Below are positions 23,918-31,531 of a stretch of 34,096 nt of DNA, piece after piece. Below the pieces are notes generated by a model. That model was not told the origin of the DNA and ran no database searches. It saw only the letters and a program-made list of their open reading frames with translations. The stretch lies in contig JAHEBM010000036.1 of assembly GCA_024642245.1 (NCBI GenBank), positions 1-34,096 on the forward strand, read 5' to 3'. The stretch is from Haliea sp. GTDB lineage: Bacteria > Pseudomonadota > Gammaproteobacteria > Pseudomonadales > Halieaceae. Position numbers and translations under genes: made by a program. Every line of letters starts with the position of its first letter. Positions within the stretch are counted from its first letter, which is position 1.

Positions 23918-25813
23918 ATGACGCAGGCCCCGACGAATTCGCTCACGCCTAACCTGCCAGCGGCCGGGGAAATCGATATCCCGGCAATAAAGAAAAAGTA
24001 CCAGCAGGAGCGTGACAGGCGCATACGCAAGGAGGGGCAGGAGCAGTATGTGCGGCCGGTCGACGATTTTGCCGACACCTACGAGGCTGACCCCTACACC
24101 CCCGTTACACCGCGTGACCCCGTGTCGGAGGACATCGACGTCGTCGTCCTGGGTGGCGGCTGGTCCGGTATTTCGGCAGGCGTTCACCTGCGGCGAGGCG
24201 GTTTTTCCAGTTTCCGCCACATCGACCACGCCGGTGATTTCGGCGGTGTCTGGTACTGGAACCGCTACCCTGGCCTGCAGTGCGATAACGACGCCTACTG
24301 CTACCTGCCGCTGCTCGAGGAAACGGGCTTCATGCCCTCGAAGAAATTTACCGATGGATATGAAATCCGTGAATACGCGCAAAGCATCGCGAAGCGCTAC
24401 GAGCTGTACGAAAACGCACTCTTTCACACGATGGTGGACTCGCTGCGCTGGGATGAGTCCATCAAACGATGGCGCATCGCCACCAGGCAGGGCGACGATA
24501 TTCGCGCGCGCTTCGTCATCATGGCCAACGGCTTGTTGAACATACCCAAGCTCCCGGGTATCCCGGGCATACACGATTTCAAGGGACATATGTTTCACAC
24601 CGCACGCTGGGATAACGATTACGCCGGCGGCGGAGAGAAAAACCCGGTGCTGGACAAGCTGGCCGACAAGCGCGTGGCACTTGTCGGTACCGGCGCAACA
24701 GCGATCCAGCTGACGCCCTACCTCGGCAAGTATGCCAAGCAATTCTACCTGTTGCAGCGTACCCCCTCGTGTGTCGACTCGCGAAAGAATTCGAAAACTG
24801 ATCCCGAGTGGGTAAAGACCCTGGAGCCGGGTTGGCAGGCCAGGCGCCGCGCCAATTTTCACCGCGGCGCCAACGAGCGATTCCAGAAAGACGAGAAAGA
24901 CCTGATCGGCGATATCTGGACAGAGGTAAATCACAATATTTCGGCGGAACTGGAAGCGCAGGGGTGGCCTGAGCTGACCCTCGAGGAATTTGCGGCGCGC
25001 TATGAAGAGATGGACTTCCGCGTGATGGAGCGTCTGCGCAACCGGGTCGATGAAATCGTTAAAGACAAGGAGACAGCGGAACTGTTGAAGCCTTATTACC
25101 GTTACCAGTGCAAGCGGCCCACGTCCAACGACGAATATTACCAGACCTTCAACCGTCCCAATGTGACGCTGATAGATGTATCCGAGACCCAGGGTGTCGA
25201 GCGCATGACCGAGAACGGGTTTATCGCCAACGGCGTGGAGTACGAGGTGGACTGCATGATGTTCGCCAGCGGTTACGAGGTGACCAGTGACCTGGACCGT
25301 CGTTGGGGAATCTCGGTGTTCGAGGGCCGCAACGGGCTTTCGATGTACGACAACTGGAACGGCGGCTACAAGACGCTACACGGCATGATGACTCACGGTT
25401 TTCCCAACCTGTTCACCACCGGCTATTACCAGGGTGGCCTCAACTCGACCCTCACGTATAACTTCGAGGAGCAGGTCAAGCACATGGTCTATATCATGAA
25501 GGAAGTCCTGGATCGGGGTGCCGTTGCCGCGGAAGTGAGCCTGGAAGCGCAGGACGGGTGGATCAGGCACATGCGGGAGAACGAGGTCGATCGAACGCAG
25601 TGGATTCACGACTGTACTCCCAGCTATTTCAACAATGAGGGTAAGCCGGATGTGGATGAGAACGGTAACGAGAAATACCGTTTCTACCTCGGGGAGCTCT
25701 ACGGACGGGGTTGGGATGCCTTTTTGGATGTGCTGGAAAATTGGCGGGGTAAGGGCGATCTGGAGGGGCTGGTTCTCGAAACAGCGGACGGAAAGCCTGT
25801 CCAGCCGGTTTGA
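23918..25813 (+). CDS. Baeyer-Villiger-type flavin monooxygenase
   Basis: A 631-residue class B flavoprotein monooxygenase. The FAD Rossmann motif is 'LGGGWSG' (78-84). The BVMO fingerprint F221-x-G-x3-H227-x3-W231 is complete, although it ends in Asp rather than the usual Pro. The NADPH Rossmann motif is 'LVGTGATA' (255-262). About 70 residues precede the FAD motif, longer than in cyclohexanone monooxygenase and closer to HAPMO-like or steroid-type enzymes. Family knowledge: oxygen insertion next to a ketone to give an ester or lactone, using FAD and NADPH with no separate reductase. ATG 23918 has GGGAG seven bases upstream. It shares an operon with Rieske 3 (54 bases apart). Ring opening of a cyclic ketone made by the upstream P450 and an SDR is a plausible role. 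Confidence 0.93.
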   Translation: MTQAPTNSLTPNLPAAGEIDIPAIKKKYQQERDRRIRKEGQEQYVRPVDDFADTYEADPYTPVTPRDPVSEDIDVVVLGGGWSGISAGVHLRRGGFSSFRHIDHAGDFGGVWYWNRYPGLQCDNDAYCYLPLLEETGFMPSKKFTDGYEIREYAQSIAKRYELYENALFHTMVDSLRWDESIKRWRIATRQGDDIRARFVIMANGLLNIPKLPGIPGIHDFKGHMFHTARWDNDYAGGGEKNPVLDKLADKRVALVGTGATAIQLTPYLGKYAKQFYLLQRTPSCVDSRKNSKTDPEWVKTLEPGWQARRRANFHRGANERFQKDEKDLIGDIWTEVNHNISAELEAQGWPELTLEEFAARYEEMDFRVMERLRNRVDEIVKDKETAELLKPYYRYQCKRPTSNDEYYQTFNRPNVTLIDVSETQGVERMTENGFIANGVEYEVDCMMFASGYEVTSDLDRRWGISVFEGRNGLSMYDNWNGGYKTLHGMMTHGFPNLFTTGYYQGGLNSTLTYNFEEQVKHMVYIMKEVLDRGAVAAEVSLEAQDGWIRHMRENEVDRTQWIHDCTPSYFNNEGKPDVDENGNEKYRFYLGELYGRGWDAFLDVLENWRGKGDLEGLVLETADGKPVQPV

Positions 25814-25867
25814 CGCGCAGCGGGCAGTTGGCCCACCGTGCCTAATCAACTGACGAAGGGAGATAAC

Positions 25868-27244
25868 ATGGACAAGAGAGTCGAACTCACAGATGCAGAC
25901 CTGGCTGAACCCCTGACCTATACAGTGGAAGCTTTCCTGTCACCGGAATACGCGATAGCCGAGCGTGAACTGTTGTGGGCCAAGGTGTGGCAGATGGCAG
26001 GCCGGGTCGAGGAACTCCCCGATGTCGGCGATTACATGACCTATAACGTGGCGGAGGAATCGGTCATTATCGTGCGCGTCGCGCCCGACAGGCTCAAGGC
26101 CTATTACAATGTCTGCCCGCACCGCGGACGCCAGCTGGTCAATACGCCCGATAACAGCAACGGTGTTTACGGCAAGAAAAAGAACTTCGTGTGCGCCTTT
26201 CACGGCTGGACCTACAACCTGGAAGGCAAGAATACCCACGTGCTCGACCCGCAGGACTGGAAAGGCGCGTTGACCGAAGAGCGTACCTGCCTTTCCGAGC
26301 TGAAGGTGGATACCTGGGGTGGCTGGATATACATCAATATGGACCCCGAGAGCGGGTCGCTGCGCGAATTTCTCGAGCCCGCCGCCAGTGTGCTCGACCC
26401 CTTCCAGTTTGAAAAGATGCGCTTCAAGTGGCGCCAGTGGTCTGTTTACCCCTGCAACTGGAAAACGGCCATCGAGGCGTTTATGGAACCGTACCATGTC
26501 GCCGGTACGCATTCACAGCTGCTTAAATATGGCCAGTTTTACGCGTACAGCAAGCCCTATGGGCTACACGGGGTCAGTGGTTTTGACGAGCGCGACCCCA
26601 GCATGAAGATGAGCCAGAGCGGTTCGGTCACCCGGGCGGGCCTGGGTGATCCGCGTATTTCGACCTACGAGCTGGCCCGCGAGAATTACGAGACAGTCAA
26701 TTACGCCGCCTCCACTGAGACCCTGGTCAATGCCGCCAGGCGATTGGCCGACGAATTGCCCGAAGGCACACCGGCCGCGGATGTCATCAAGCACTGGATG
26801 GCGTCGGCCAAGGCCGACGACGCGGCGCGAGGCGTCACCTGGCCGGAGATTACTCCCGAGCAGATGTCCGAAGCGGGCCTTGCCTGGAGTTTCTTTCCCA
26901 ACCAGACCGTATTGCAGGGGGTCACCTTCGCCCTGTGCTACCGCGTCCGCCCCTATGGTGATGACCCCAACCAGTGCATTTTCGAATCCTACGCGCTGGA
27001 GCGCTTCCCGGAAGGCGAGGAGCCAAAGACCGAGTGGGTTAACGCGGAGCCGACTGCGGAGAAGTGGGGTTTGGTGCTGTCGCAGGACTTCGCGAATATG
27101 GAGTGGGTCCAGAAAGGCATGAAATCGCGGGGTTTCCGCGGCACCTTGCCCAATCCGCACCAGGAACAGAAGATCACCAACTTCCACCGTCACCTGGCAA
27201 GGTACATGGGGAAAGACTCTATTCGCTTGCTCGATGAGAAATGA
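25868..27244 (+). CDS. Rieske non-haem iron oxygenase, alpha-subunit type (Rieske 3)
   Basis: A 458-residue alpha subunit, more distant from Rieske 1 and 2. The cluster ligands are C83-P-H85 and C109-A-F-H112; the intervening loop is 23 residues, longer than the 18 in the other two. The iron site is NWK (197-199), E207, H210 and H215. The ATG at 25868 follows AAGGGAGATAAC and is preferred to the in-frame start at 25838. It is co-directional with the flavin monooxygenase and probably co-transcribed from the 23846 promoter. Its end faces the ThDP gene across a 12-bp hairpin. It again lacks a neighbouring beta subunit or reductase. It is probably an alpha-only oxygenase working on a product of the same pathway. 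Confidence 0.93.
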   Translation: MDKRVELTDADLAEPLTYTVEAFLSPEYAIAERELLWAKVWQMAGRVEELPDVGDYMTYNVAEESVIIVRVAPDRLKAYYNVCPHRGRQLVNTPDNSNGVYGKKKNFVCAFHGWTYNLEGKNTHVLDPQDWKGALTEERTCLSELKVDTWGGWIYINMDPESGSLREFLEPAASVLDPFQFEKMRFKWRQWSVYPCNWKTAIEAFMEPYHVAGTHSQLLKYGQFYAYSKPYGLHGVSGFDERDPSMKMSQSGSVTRAGLGDPRISTYELARENYETVNYAASTETLVNAARRLADELPEGTPAADVIKHWMASAKADDAARGVTWPEITPEQMSEAGLAWSFFPNQTVLQGVTFALCYRVRPYGDDPNQCIFESYALERFPEGEEPKTEWVNAEPTAEKWGLVLSQDFANMEWVQKGMKSRGFRGTLPNPHQEQKITNFHRHLARYMGKDSIRLLDEK

Positions 27245-27259
27245 GCACAGGGCTGATGT

Positions 27260-27301
27260 AAAAATGCCCGCGCAGATTCACTGAAGAACCTGCGCGGGCA
27301 T
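27260..27301 (-). terminator. Terminator of the ThDP-enzyme gene (possibly bidirectional)
   Basis: ATGCCCGCGCAG (27264-27275) is exactly inverted as CTGCGCGGGCAT (27290-27301), with a 14-base loop. Read on the minus strand the stem is followed by five T residues, as expected for a terminator of the gene ending at 27325. The stem also lies just after Rieske 3 and may stop that transcript. Confidence 0.85.
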
Positions 27302-27324
27302 CGACTGTAGCCCGGGTGTACCGC

Positions 27325-29058
27325 TTACTGTGTACCTTCCGCGTACCAGGTCCTGAACTCAGCGTATTTCGGCATTTCCTCCGAATTGGCCTTCGGGTCT
27401 ATCACGACATGGACCACGGCTACCTTGCCGCTGGCATAGGCGCGCTTGATCGCGGGGCCGATGTCCTCGGCCCTGGTGACATATTCGCCGTGGCAGCCGA
27501 AGCCTTCACCCACCTTGTCCAGGCGCACGTCCTTGCTCCAGTGCGTGCCGGTCTCAGCGGTGCCCTTGCCGAAGGTGCGCTTGTAGACGCCGACTTCCAG
27601 TCCCCACTGGTTGTCCACGCCGACCACGCAGACCAGCGGCAGCTTGCAACGCACGGCGGTTTCCAGCTCGGCGATGTGGAACATGAAGGAAGAGTCACTG
27701 GTGAGCAGCATGCCGGGGCGTTGCTTGCCGGTGGCGGCCTTGTCTGCCAGCATCGCGCCCGTGGCATAGGGCAGGCCGGTGCCGATGTGGCCGAAGTTCT
27801 GGTTCCAGATCACGTCGTGCGGTTTGCACTGGGAATAGGTCCACTGAAAGATCACCGTGGCGCCACCATCGCGGATCATGATCCCGTTCTTCGGGAAGGC
27901 CTGTGTGGCTTCGACGACAAAACGTGAAGGGTGAATCGGAACCTTGCCCGTGCCATCGGTTTTGGTCAGCGACTCCCTGGCAAGATCGGCCAGCTCTGCA
28001 GCACCGTCTTTCATGAATTTGGCAAGGCCTCGCGCGGGTTTGCGCGGTGTGTCCTTGAGCGCGGCGACCAGCTGGGGTACCACGCCGCGAAGGTCGCCCA
28101 CCAGCGGCACGTCGATCGGGCGGTTCACGCCGATCGCCGCGGCATCCTGCTCGACATAGATCCACTTGCGGATAGCTTCATTCGCTACCCAGTACCGCCA
28201 GCGACCATAGTGCACCGGCTCGCCCAGCTCGGTGCCGAGCGCAAGGCAGAGGTCTGATTCCTCTACCGCCTGTATCGATGCCTTGGAAAACACATACTGG
28301 AAGGTGCGGTCTTCCAGGCCCTTGATATAGGAGGTGCCGCCGGAGGTCTGGATGACCGGGCAGTTCATCAACTCGGCCAGTTTCTTGACTTCCGCGCCTG
28401 TGCGCGAGGTGTGTACCCCGTGGCCGACCAGCAGGATCGGGTTTTTCGCTTTACGAATAAGCTTGACCGCCTCGGCGACCTTGTCGATATCCGCGCCCTG
28501 GTTGACGAGGCGGTAGCGTGCTGGCGGCAGTGCCTTCGGTACGTCGAGCTCCTGCTCGATGATGTGGGAAGGGTATTCGATGTAGGACGGGCCCGGTGTG
28601 CCCGACATCGACTGGCGGATTCCCTCGCGGATGATCTCGTCGGTCTGGTCGGCATATTCGATTGAAGCGGCGTATTTCACGGAATTTTCAAACAGTGGCA
28701 TCTGTTTGACGAACTGGATGCGGCCGCGACGTACGCGTTGCTCGGTCACGCGTGCACGCTGGCCACTGAGAAAGATGACGGGAGAATTTTCCACCAGCGC
28801 GCACTGTATGGCGGGCGCGGCGTTGGCGATACCCGGGCCGAGTGTACCGATACAGACGGCCGGCTTGCCGGTGATGCGAGAGGCAGCCTCGGCCATAAAG
28901 CCCGCAGCGGCTTCATGGTGCGGGGCGACCACGGTCCAGCCACGCTTCTCCGCCTCGAGGAACATATGGACGAAATTCGGGTCCGGAATACCGAACAGCG
29001 TATTGATACCCTCCGCTTCGAAGAGATCCAGGATACGTTCATAAACTTTTACGGCCAT
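27325..29058 (-). CDS. Thiamine-diphosphate enzyme, acetolactate synthase/2-hydroxyacyl-CoA lyase-like
   Basis: A 577-residue protein with the three-domain layout of the acetolactate synthase superfamily. Residues 1-170 carry the catalytic-type Glu (E49 in 'PHHEAAAGFMAEAA') and 'GTLGPGIANAAPA'. A central domain follows (about 190-335), and the ThDP-binding domain begins near 375. The metal motif is altered: S454-D455-S456 replaces GDG/GDA, and the usual NN before the closing Gly reads V481-D482, then N483. Family knowledge: members make or break C-C bonds next to a carbonyl (ALS, oxalyl-CoA decarboxylase, HACL). It stands alone on the minus strand downstream of an operator matching that of the BVMO promoter, so it is probably part of the same response. 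It could cleave a 2-hydroxyacyl or 2-oxo intermediate; the reaction is not determinable. Confidence 0.9.
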   Translation of the reverse strand: MAVKVYERILDLFEAEGINTLFGIPDPNFVHMFLEAEKRGWTVVAPHHEAAAGFMAEAASRITGKPAVCIGTLGPGIANAAPAIQCALVENSPVIFLSGQRARVTEQRVRRGRIQFVKQMPLFENSVKYAASIEYADQTDEIIREGIRQSMSGTPGPSYIEYPSHIIEQELDVPKALPPARYRLVNQGADIDKVAEAVKLIRKAKNPILLVGHGVHTSRTGAEVKKLAELMNCPVIQTSGGTSYIKGLEDRTFQYVFSKASIQAVEESDLCLALGTELGEPVHYGRWRYWVANEAIRKWIYVEQDAAAIGVNRPIDVPLVGDLRGVVPQLVAALKDTPRKPARGLAKFMKDGAAELADLARESLTKTDGTGKVPIHPSRFVVEATQAFPKNGIMIRDGGATVIFQWTYSQCKPHDVIWNQNFGHIGTGLPYATGAMLADKAATGKQRPGMLLTSDSSFMFHIAELETAVRCKLPLVCVVGVDNQWGLEVGVYKRTFGKGTAETGTHWSKDVRLDKVGEGFGCHGEYVTRAEDIGPAIKRAYASGKVAVVHVVIDPKANSEEMPKYAEFRTWYAEGTQ

Positions 29059-29170
29059 GATCAGGGTAACCTCGTTCTTGTTTATCAGGTGCTGGTTTTT
29101 TGACGTCTTGTGAGCTGTTTTCCCGGCTCAAGCGGCATTATTGTTCATGTCTGTCCGCAGCGTGCACATT

Positions 29171-29200
29171 AGTATAAATCAACAGCGTTGTCTATAACAA
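29171..29200 (-). promoter_or_regulatory. Operator and promoter of the ThDP-enzyme gene
   Basis: The operator copy at 29178-29199 differs from the one at 23846 at only three of 22 positions. On the minus strand TTGTTA (29200-29195) and TATACT (29176-29171), 18 bases apart, form a -35/-10 pair with the operator filling the spacer. The -10 hexamer is the same as at the BVMO promoter. The site lies between the TetR stop codon and the start of the ThDP gene. Confidence 0.7.
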
Positions 29201-29223
29201 GTTCCCGGCGCGGGACGCCGTGT

Positions 29224-29805
29224 TCACTCATCCTGCTTTGCATCTTGCAGCAGGCTCCTGATGATAATCAGGCGATCCAGTATTTTGGACATCTCGGTTA
29301 CCGGCAGTGGATCGGCTTGCGCCAGCCACCAGGCCAGGGTTTCCACGATCACGCTGACCGTGCATATCACTGCCAGCTCGACCGGGACCCAGCTGTCTTT
29401 CGCGACGCGATCAAGCGCCACCGCTGTGGCTTGCCGCAGCAACTCCTCACGCATTGCCCCGGCTGCGCCCCCGGTGAGCAGGGCTGTCCACAGGCTGCGC
29501 TGTTCGCTGACGTGGCTGCACAGGGCTACCAGGGCTGCCTCACTGTCTGCCCGATCCAGTATGGGTACGGTCAGCTCGACCAGGCGATCGATCTGCTCGG
29601 CGGCTATATCGTCCAGCAGCGCGTCCCTGGTGGGGTGGTGGCGAAAGAAGGTCGCGTAGTGGATGCCTGCCCCGGCGGCTATTTCGCGAATCGTTATCTG
29701 CTCCAGGGGCTTGTGCTCCAGCAGCCCAAGCAGCGCTTCGCGCAGTGCCTGGCGTGTGCGCACCACGCGGGCATCTTGTGCGCTTGACAGTTCTGGCGTG
29801 GTCAT
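29224..29805 (-). CDS. TetR/AcrR-family transcriptional repressor
   Basis: A 193-residue TetR-type protein. The N-terminal DNA-binding domain runs from 'RTRQALREALLGLLEHKPLE' through the helix-turn-helix 'ITIREIAAGAGIHYATFFRH' to 'HPTRDALLDDI'. The C-terminal ligand domain (about 65-193) is hydrophobic and not assignable to a known inducer. It lies upstream of and in line with the ThDP gene and divergent from the ferredoxin remnant and P450-2. The repeated near-palindrome ACARYGTTGWMTAT at local promoters, including a possible copy 10 bases in front of its own start, makes it the best candidate for the repressor of the P450-1, BVMO-Rieske 3 and ThDP units. That link is inferred from position and symmetry, not shown. 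Confidence 0.92.
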   Translation of the reverse strand: MTTPELSSAQDARVVRTRQALREALLGLLEHKPLEQITIREIAAGAGIHYATFFRHHPTRDALLDDIAAEQIDRLVELTVPILDRADSEAALVALCSHVSEQRSLWTALLTGGAAGAMREELLRQATAVALDRVAKDSWVPVELAVICTVSVIVETLAWWLAQADPLPVTEMSKILDRLIIIRSLLQDAKQDE

Positions 29806-29815
29806 TTTAAGCTAC

Positions 29816-29829
29816 ACAGTGTCGCATAT
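29816..29829. promoter_or_regulatory. Possible autoregulatory operator in front of the TetR gene
   Basis: ACAGTGTCGCATAT matches the core ACARYGTTGWMTAT at 12 of 14 positions and begins about 10 bases upstream of the TetR start codon. No clear promoter hexamers were found around it. TetR genes often carry such sites, which is the main support beyond similarity. Confidence 0.35.
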
Positions 29830-29964
29830 CTTTTTGGGCATGCTATGCCGGTGTGTGGCGTGAGCCGGTGCTTGCGTCCGCGCACCAGACATCGTGTCAT
29901 TGCGGGGACCCACGAAAGAGTATGAATTACCCCGGCAGGTATAGATAGACCGAGGATCCTGAAA

Positions 29965-30127
29965 ATGCCGCAACTGATCGTTACAGCAAGAGATGGCACA
30001 GAGCACCTGATCGATGCACCGTCTGGCGTGCTCGGCACATAGAAAGGATCGGTCAAGACTGTCCTGCCAGATACCCTTTGCAAGTGAGCTCGACGGGCTG
30101 CGGGTGACGATCGCCCCGGAGGACTGA
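29965..30127 (+). pseudogene. 2Fe-2S ferredoxin gene with an internal deletion
   Basis: The ATG at 29965 begins a 25-codon frame (stop TAG 30040-30042) whose start, 'MPQLIVTARDGTEHLIDAPS', is typical of P450-type [2Fe-2S] ferredoxins. From about 30047 a different frame reads 'DRSRLSCQIPFASELDGL' and then 'RVTIAPED', ending TGA at 30125-30127, which is the typical C-terminus of the same family. The central ~55-60 residues, with three of the four cluster cysteines, are missing; only the Cys of SCQI remains. The two parts lie in frames 1 and 2, so no ferredoxin can be made. The remnant sits 91 bases before P450-2, where a partner ferredoxin is often encoded. A real deletion is most likely, but an assembly error is possible. 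The rest of the 29806-30218 gap holds no other gene I can support. Confidence 0.85.
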
Positions 30128-30218
30128 ACAGGGCCTCATCGGCCATTTTTGCATGCATGAAGGCAACAGGGCAAAGCGCCCGATGCTTACGCCAACAACC
30201 GGAAATGGAGCTTAGACA

Positions 30219-31496
30219 ATGACGACACAGGCTGCAGGGGAACGCGACTATTTTACCGACCATTCTGTCCTGCTGGACCCGTATGAATATTTCGAGGAGA
30301 TTCGTGCGCATGGCCCGGTCTACCAGTTGAAGAACCGCGATATCCTGGTCGTCACGGGATTTGACGAGTCGGTAGAGGTGCTGAGGAATGCAAGGGACTT
30401 TTCATCGATCAACTGCGTACCCGGCGCTGCATATCCACTTCCCTTCGAACCGCAAGGTGATGATATCTCTGAATTGCTCGAGGCCCATCGTGGCGATTTT
30501 CCCGCCAGCGACCTCGTGGTTACCTTTGATGATGCCCGGCACACTGCCATGCGGGCCATCCTCAACCGCCTGTTCACCCCCTCGCGACTCAAGGCCAACC
30601 AGGCGTTTATGGAGGAATTCGCACAGGAGCTGGTGCAAGAGGCCGTGGCCAAAGGTGAGTGCGAAATCGTCAACGGCATCGCGACCCCCTATGTGACGCT
30701 TGTCGTTGCGGATTTGTTGGGGGTCCCGCCGGAGGATCGGGAACTGTTCCGCCAGGCGATCGATGCGGCACCACCCCCGGGTAAGCTGGGTGACGAGGGC
30801 AACCCCAAGCTGGACTCGGTAATGCAGTTTATGGGCGGGTATTTTGCCAACTACATACAGCAGCGTCGCACCAATCCAAAAGAAGACGTCCTGTCGACGC
30901 TGGCAACCGCCACCTACCCGGACGGGACAACGCCGGACCTGATGGAACTGGTGTCGCAGGCCGCGTTCCTGTTCGCGGCGGGCCAGGATACCAGCGCCAA
31001 ACTTCTCAGTAATTCGATGCGCCACATCATTGAAACACCGGGCTTGCAGCAGAAACTGCGGGAAAACACCGACCTGATTCCTGCCTTGCTGGAAGAGGTT
31101 CTGCGCCTGGAGGGCTCTACCAAAGCCACGTTTCGCGTCGCGCGGCGAAACACCCGGATAGGCGATACGCAAGTGCCCGCAGGCAAGCGGGTGATTGTTG
31201 CTATCGCCGCTGCCAATCGGGACCCGCGTCGCTGGGACGACCCCGCTGCATTCAGGTTTGATCGTCCAAAAATCAGGGAGCACCTGGCTTTCAGCCGGGG
31301 TCCTCACACCTGTGTCGGCGCAGCGCTTGCCCGGGCCGAAGTCCGCGTCATTCTCGAGCGATTTTTCGAACACACTTCGCAGATCAGCCTCTGTGAGGCG
31401 AAGCATGGCAAGCCCGGCAAGCGTCACCTGGAGTATGAGCCCAGCTTTATAATCCGGGGTTTGGCGAACCTGCACGTGACATTGACGCCGAACTGA
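30219..31496 (+). CDS. Cytochrome P450 (bacterial class I type), P450-2
   Basis: A 425-residue soluble P450, only distantly related to P450-1. The haem loop is 'FSRGPHTCVG' with Cys365. ExxR is E293-V-L-R296, and the I-helix is 'FAAGQDTSA' (252-260) with D257/T258. Family knowledge: class I enzymes take electrons from a [2Fe-2S] ferredoxin. The gene directly follows the remnant of such a ferredoxin, so it must either use another ferredoxin of the cell or be poorly supplied. GGAG lies eight bases before ATG 30219. All catalytic motifs are intact, with no sign of decay. Its end converges on the SDR at 31532. Confidence 0.95.
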   Translation: MTTQAAGERDYFTDHSVLLDPYEYFEEIRAHGPVYQLKNRDILVVTGFDESVEVLRNARDFSSINCVPGAAYPLPFEPQGDDISELLEAHRGDFPASDLVVTFDDARHTAMRAILNRLFTPSRLKANQAFMEEFAQELVQEAVAKGECEIVNGIATPYVTLVVADLLGVPPEDRELFRQAIDAAPPPGKLGDEGNPKLDSVMQFMGGYFANYIQQRRTNPKEDVLSTLATATYPDGTTPDLMELVSQAAFLFAAGQDTSAKLLSNSMRHIIETPGLQQKLRENTDLIPALLEEVLRLEGSTKATFRVARRNTRIGDTQVPAGKRVIVAIAAANRDPRRWDDPAAFRFDRPKIREHLAFSRGPHTCVGAALARAEVRVILERFFEHTSQISLCEAKHGKPGKRHLEYEPSFIIRGLANLHVTLTPN

Positions 31497-31499
31497 CGT

Positions 31500-31515
31500 C
31501 GGCCCCGGCGGGCCG
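31500..31515. terminator. Short GC hairpin between convergent genes
   Basis: CGGCCC (31500-31505) and GGGCCG (31510-31515) form a perfect six-base stem with a CGGC loop, four bases after the P450-2 stop and 16 before the SDR end. There is no T-tract, so a termination role is uncertain. Confidence 0.35.
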
Positions 31516-31531
31516 GTGCACTGCAAGCCGT

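Noticed and set aside
23585-24934. Minus-strand open frame of 449 codons
   Set aside because: It is antisense to P450-1 and the BVMO, both with complete motifs, and spans their intergenic operator.
29203-29215. TCCCG-CGC-CGGGA hairpin (minus-strand reading) after the TetR gene
   Set aside because: The stem is only five bases with no T-run, and it sits next to the ThDP promoter; a terminator call is not justified.
30128-30150. GGCC-N5-GGCC followed by T residues after the ferredoxin remnant
   Set aside because: A four-base stem is too weak for a terminator call, although the T-run is suggestive.
29802-30311. Minus-strand open frame across the TetR/P450-2 gap
   Set aside because: Its sequence is low in recognisable features, and the plus strand there carries clear ferredoxin ends, so the minus frame is accidental.
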